Assembly (NCBI GenBank): GCA_026874595.1
Contig: CM049309.1
Location: forward strand, 96,618,723-96,682,722
Reading direction: 5' to 3'
Source of the DNA: Sipunculus nudus
Taxonomy: Eukaryota; Annelida; Sipuncula; Golfingiida; Sipunculidae
Length of the DNA: 64,000 nt
Below the pieces are notes generated by a model. The model did no database searches. It saw only the letters and a list, made by a program, of their open reading frames with translations, and had not been told where the DNA came from. This document shows positions 59,412 to 64,000 of this stretch, piece by piece (the first letter of the stretch is position 1; each line of letters opens with the position of its first letter). The translations under genes and the position numbers were made by a program.

Positions 59412-59857
59412 TGAAAGAAACCAGGAATATAACAGAATGTCAACTTGTAGGACAATAACAGATTTACTACGAAAAATTTAGTTTCTCGACCAATAAACAA
59501 ATTTCATGGAATGTCCACAGGCATTATGAAAATCATGATCCTGCTGATCATGGAGTGGTCAAGATTTTGAAGCAAACTGGTTTGATAACCTTCCTTGTAG
59601 ATATATATACCATAACACATGAGTGGTCATATGGAGTGATTGATAAAGGGACTATTTAAAAGTTAAATGTGTCCATTAGTCATTTTTCTCCATGAAATGC
59701 ATTTAAAACTGTTTAAAATGTTAATGATGAGTCAGAAACAGGTTTAAAAGAGACCATTACATCAGCTTTATTATACATATAAAGATGTAAGAGGGCAGAT
59801 TTATAAAAAGTCACATACATGTCACTCTCAAAATCCATCTGGAACCTCTGTATAAAC

Positions 59858-62355
59858 AACAAGGGATCCATCAGTCACAGTGCTCAGCTGAAGTTGACCT
59901 TGAGGTAAAAATCTGAAAATGGAGGTAATGTCTGATATGAAGAGGTAATATAGACCTTGGCTGGATGATATGATTGGTTTGTATCATGATGAGTAAGAAA
60001 TTGTTGCAAATAATATTTTGTGACCTGACCATGTGTTTTCTAATGTTAAAATTAAAGCATGTGCGCGGTTTGTGAACATTAGATGTATATTATTACCATA
60101 ATCATTGGTTGGCTTTTTGATAAATTGATGACAGTACAGTAGTTTACACATTTGTTTGATTGGGTCTATTTTTTATTAATATTTTTTATATTATTAAATA
60201 TATGTATTTTTTATTTTATAAAATGTATACAGTTGAAATATAACTTATGTTCCCAGTCCACAGGTGTAAGGACTTGGTGGTGGTGTGGGGGTGATATGAC
60301 CGGAGTTACAACATCTCTGTATTATCAAAGTGTATATACATAGGATTTTCACTTAATTCAACAAAGCTTACAGAATAAAAAAGTTCATTCACAATATATA
60401 CTTATATTTTAAAAAAGGACAGACAGACTGGTAGACAAACAAAGCTGATAATATATGGTTCAATTATTTCTTAATTTTTTTATTATATCAATTTTTTTAA
60501 AGTTTACCTTCTGAAATATTACACAATTGAGTATACAAGTTTTTTTCAAATTTCAGACTTTAATAGCTTAAATCCATACACATACAGCATATGAAAGTTA
60601 TTTCAACAGTGCTTATAGGAAAAATATCATAATAAATATATATTTAATGATAACGGAGAGATGATGGACAGACAGAGCTGATCACTTTATGTTCCATTCT
60701 CCTGAAGCAAGAATGTGTTTCAATTAGATCTTAATTTTTTCTAATCCAATTGTTTTTTAAATGAAATAAATTTTACACACTTGCACAGGCGCAAAGGAAT
60801 CATTGGTAGTGGGGGGGGGGGGGGAGGGGATTAACAACACTTCTGCATATATACATACAGGGCAAACAAAGCCTGATCTCCAATTCTGCTGAGGCAGGAA
60901 AATAATGAACAAATGTTTGTATTAGATCCTCATTTTTTTTTATCACATCAATTTTTTTAAATTTTAAGTATATATTTCTATACATTCCCAATATAACATA
61001 TATATCTGAATATAAAAGTTAATTCATAATTCTAAATGCATCATCATATATCTCAATCTTGTCAGTTAACCCCACATCATGCATACAAATGCATATTTAT
61101 TTTTTTAACACACAAATATATCTTTTAAATTTGCAAAACAATAAATATCTAAAAATAATACTTGAATCAGATTTCACAATTTTTCATTGTGCCTTTATTT
61201 ATTTGTAATTTGCTTCATATTTTATGAATTTATGCATACTGATGGGTTTAATTTTAATATTTTAAAATCATTTAAAAGGAAATTGATTTCTTTAAAAAGG
61301 CTACATTAACCCAAATGGCTTCTTCTGGATTACTAAATGAATTACTCATTCAAGGAAAGTTTTGTATATTGGAGTGGAAACAGCATTACAGTTGAGGAAA
61401 TACAGGGCAAACAATAACAATTACTGCATAACACTTGGTGGGTAGGGTTGGCGGGGGGGGGGGGGGGGGGGGGGGGTGGAGTTGATATGAGAATAACTGT
61501 ACACCTGTCACAGCAGGGGATCTCCCCTAGTGACCTGTAACAAATCAGGAACCCTGGCATAGCTAACTTAACTTCTAGTGACCAGGAGTGGGCTGCCTGC
61601 ATCTGGACAAAGCACGTGACTATAATAAGAGCCTGAACAAAAAAAATTCAATTATTAGCCTAATTTTTGAGCTTTTATTTTCTAATTTCAGGTTGAAACA
61701 AATTAAATACTAAAGTTTACATGCTGTGAAAATTTAATCAACAGTACTCACAGGAAAAAAAAAAACGTGCCATGGTCAAAATTGAAGGTACTTATTTTAT
61801 TTTTATGCTAATAATTTTAAAAAATTTAATAATTCAGATCTAATCTTGGGTATACAATTGAATCTTAATTTAAACAAAGTTATATACTTGAACGAAAGGT
61901 CTCTAGCTTCCAAAATTTTCATGTTAGGTGAGTAAATTTCCTGAATTTGTAATTTACAAAGTCCATTATATTCGGGCCCACAACTTGAAGAAATTACACT
62001 TAACAGACTTAATTTCCAGCATTTATATGGAAAATATATAGGAGAATACCAGTACTTCTGGTAAATATTAGGAAAGAAAAACAGACAGATCAGTGGTTTT
62101 GATATAAGGCAGTCCTGAAGTGTGATAATAGGTTTTTAATGGAAACCTGAGGTTTTTCCTTAATTTCTCAAAGGAATGAAGTCGCAGTGACCCAGTTTCC
62201 GGTTTGGTAGGAGATTTTGGGGACATCTAACAGTATGCCAAATTTTGGATTCATAGGTATAATGATTTCAAAACGTGCAAATCTAACGGACGGACAGACG
62301 ACAGACAATGGACAATGACTATAGCTCAGATAACGTATAGTCAGCTGAGCTAAAA
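59858..62355. repeat. R1 dispersed family (copy f)
   Basis: Starts with AACAAGGGATCCATCAGTCA and ends with TATAGTCAGCTGAGCTAAAA. It is longer than copy e because of an extra stretch near 60360-60840. G tracts lie at 60810-60826 and 61452-61477. GGGCAAACAAAGCCTGATCT at about 60862 and CTGTCACAGCAGGGGATCTC at about 61504 match copy e. Confidence 0.8.
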
Positions 62356-63854
62356 AAAATTTAGGCAGCTTCTGTAGTCTAACAGGTAGAACACATGATT
62401 TATACCTGGGAGGTGGAAAGTTAAAATCATAGCCTAGAAGTAGTGTGCTTTTCTTGGACGGGCCATGAAAGCCATGATTGTTACACTGGCAGAAGATGGA
62501 CAAGATACTGAAACTTGTACCACCGTACTCAACTGATTAGCAGACAGATTAAAATCATGTACAATATTTCAAAAAGAACTATACACCTACTTATAAGGTG
62601 GTCCAAGATTACCTGCTGATGGCTCAGATGAATTCAAACCAGCTATCATCTTCATGCTGTCTGGGTATTTCACTGCCACCTGGTTCTTATCCTTCAGCTA
62701 GGATGGCTGCCATGTCATCTCATTTAGCCATCAACTCCATCATGCCTCCTCATCCAGATATATTCCGAAGAAGTCTCCCTCTACCTATGAATGTCAAGTT
62801 AGCCAAATCAAGAATCAGTTTGCTTGGAATAGTTTACTGATAGATCAGGTATTATATAAAACCTTGAATTCACCTACACAAAGTAAAATAATGAAATCAT
62901 TTACATGATGAAAAAGATTGGGTGCCTCTGGCTTCTCACATTAGTATTGTAGGAGACTTTTTATTCTCAGGTTGAAGAATCTGACCATTGTAAACAGGAT
63001 CATGCATGCAACACGTCACTAGTAACTTGTTTACCTTTAGCCTAAAGATCCATTGGGATTATAGTATCATCTGAAAGAGTATTTTCACTGGTAGGACTAA
63101 TGATTGTAATATAGATTTTTTAATAGAAAATCAGGAAGTAATTACCCATATACAGGGGCGGATCCAGGATTTAGAAAATGTGTCATACAGACCCTTATGT
63201 GTGTGTCTGTGACTCCACCCCCCCCCCCCCCCCCCCCCGAGTCCTGGAACTTAAAGATAAATTGACGCCACTGGCTGTAAGAATTAGCAAACCTTAGATA
63301 TCTCATTTACTTTATATCCAAACATGGGCCTTCTTCTCCACAAATCCAGGGTAACCTCGACACCCTGTCTCTGCCATGTACTTGTGCATCCTCTCTCAGT
63401 TCCTGATATTAATGCTGGAGCCACTTGGTCTCGAGCTTGATGGAGGCAGTGTCTGGATCTGTAACATAAAATTACCAGTACTCAGAAATACTATATATAC
63501 CGTATGAATCTGTATTAAGCAGGCCCCAGGCAGAGCTGATTCATTTGGATTCAATTTGCATTTTTTTTTTCAGGAAAACAAGTCATAATAGAATAACTAC
63601 TTATTAAAACTACTTCTACTAAAATAATAGTTTCCACTTTACCAGTGAAATGTTCTGTTTTAATACTTACTTCCAAGAGTTATTCTATTTTTCAAGAAAT
63701 GGAACATTTTTTCTTTAAAGGGGAAAACAATTTTGTACTGTTTAATAGAAGAAGGGGAACCTTTTATTTTTGAACACATTGTGCACACATGGAAAACAAC
63801 CTGGCTTCATGTCATATTGCACCAACTTGTAATTTAAGTGATAATATATATATA

Positions 63855-63900
<46 letters not shown>

Positions 63901-64000
63901 TATATATATATTTATATAATACACATGCACACACATATATATATATTAAATACACATAGCGGTATATTTTTTTAATACCGTTGAAAGATTCCGTATTTGA
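62356..64000. other. Unassigned sequence with microsatellites and a possible small MITE
   Basis: 63153-63273 begins CAGGGGCGGATCCAGGATT and ends TTGACGCCACTG, short inverted ends of the kind seen in invertebrate hAT MITEs, with a C tract at 63218-63238. Segments at 62600-62840 and 63350-63470 look slightly coding-like but are broken in all frames. A (TA)n tract occupies 63844-63935. Confidence 0.4.

Overview
This is eukaryotic, AT-rich, repeat-dense animal DNA. I infer a marine lophotrochozoan, probably a mollusc, from the invertebrate-type transposon mix, the abundant GT/AG-flanked introns and a metazoan-like RPB5 protein; the species cannot be fixed from the sequence alone. The only confidently identified host gene is POLR2E, encoding the shared RNA polymerase subunit RPB5 (RPABC1). 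It lies on the minus strand, with exon 1 at 55715-55771, exon 2 at 9944-10032, exon 3 at 4820-4881 and exon 4 at 4381-4601. The remaining 3' exons must lie to the left of base 1. Intron 1 is 45,682 bp long, so most of the window is one intron.

Layout, left to right. 1-1871: tail copies of a dispersed non-coding family (called R1 here). 3408-4036: 49-bp satellite. 4381-4881: POLR2E exons 4 and 3. 4884-6050: 43-bp satellite whose unit carries a splice donor and acceptor in the POLR2E sense. 6050-9900: duplicated non-coding repeats with GGTGGCGCCACC cores. 9944-11061: POLR2E exon 2 followed by a 100-bp tandem array made from the same exon and its acceptor. 11062-31029: a 5'-truncated Ty3/Gypsy element (H) interrupted by a TIR DNA transposon (D, 11526-15275), by a very young LTR element without coding capacity (S, 15723-22926) and by a second Gypsy element (G2, 24528-28969). 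31040-34335: region bounded by inverted repeats and holding a LINE remnant. 36476-39588: R1 copies. 40899-44210: nearly intact CR1/L2-type LINE. 46048-47922: R1 copy. 47953-48511: MITE with an 8-bp target duplication. 49790-51660: about seven 288-bp units loaded with DR1-type TGACCT repeats. 53927-55069: foldback element with CGGCCGATAT subrepeats. 55400-55640: CACGATATCGTG palindrome cluster. 55715-55960: POLR2E exon 1 and promoter. 56590-56850: TTGGTTGAAATCAACC palindrome cluster. 58320-64000: further R1 copies, degenerate exon-like segments and microsatellites.

The retroelements whose orientation can be read (H, S, G2, both LINEs) are all on the plus strand, antisense to POLR2E. The most unusual features are three tandem arrays tied to POLR2E introns, two of which have amplified splice-site or exon sequence, and a satellite that multiplies nuclear-receptor-type half-sites.
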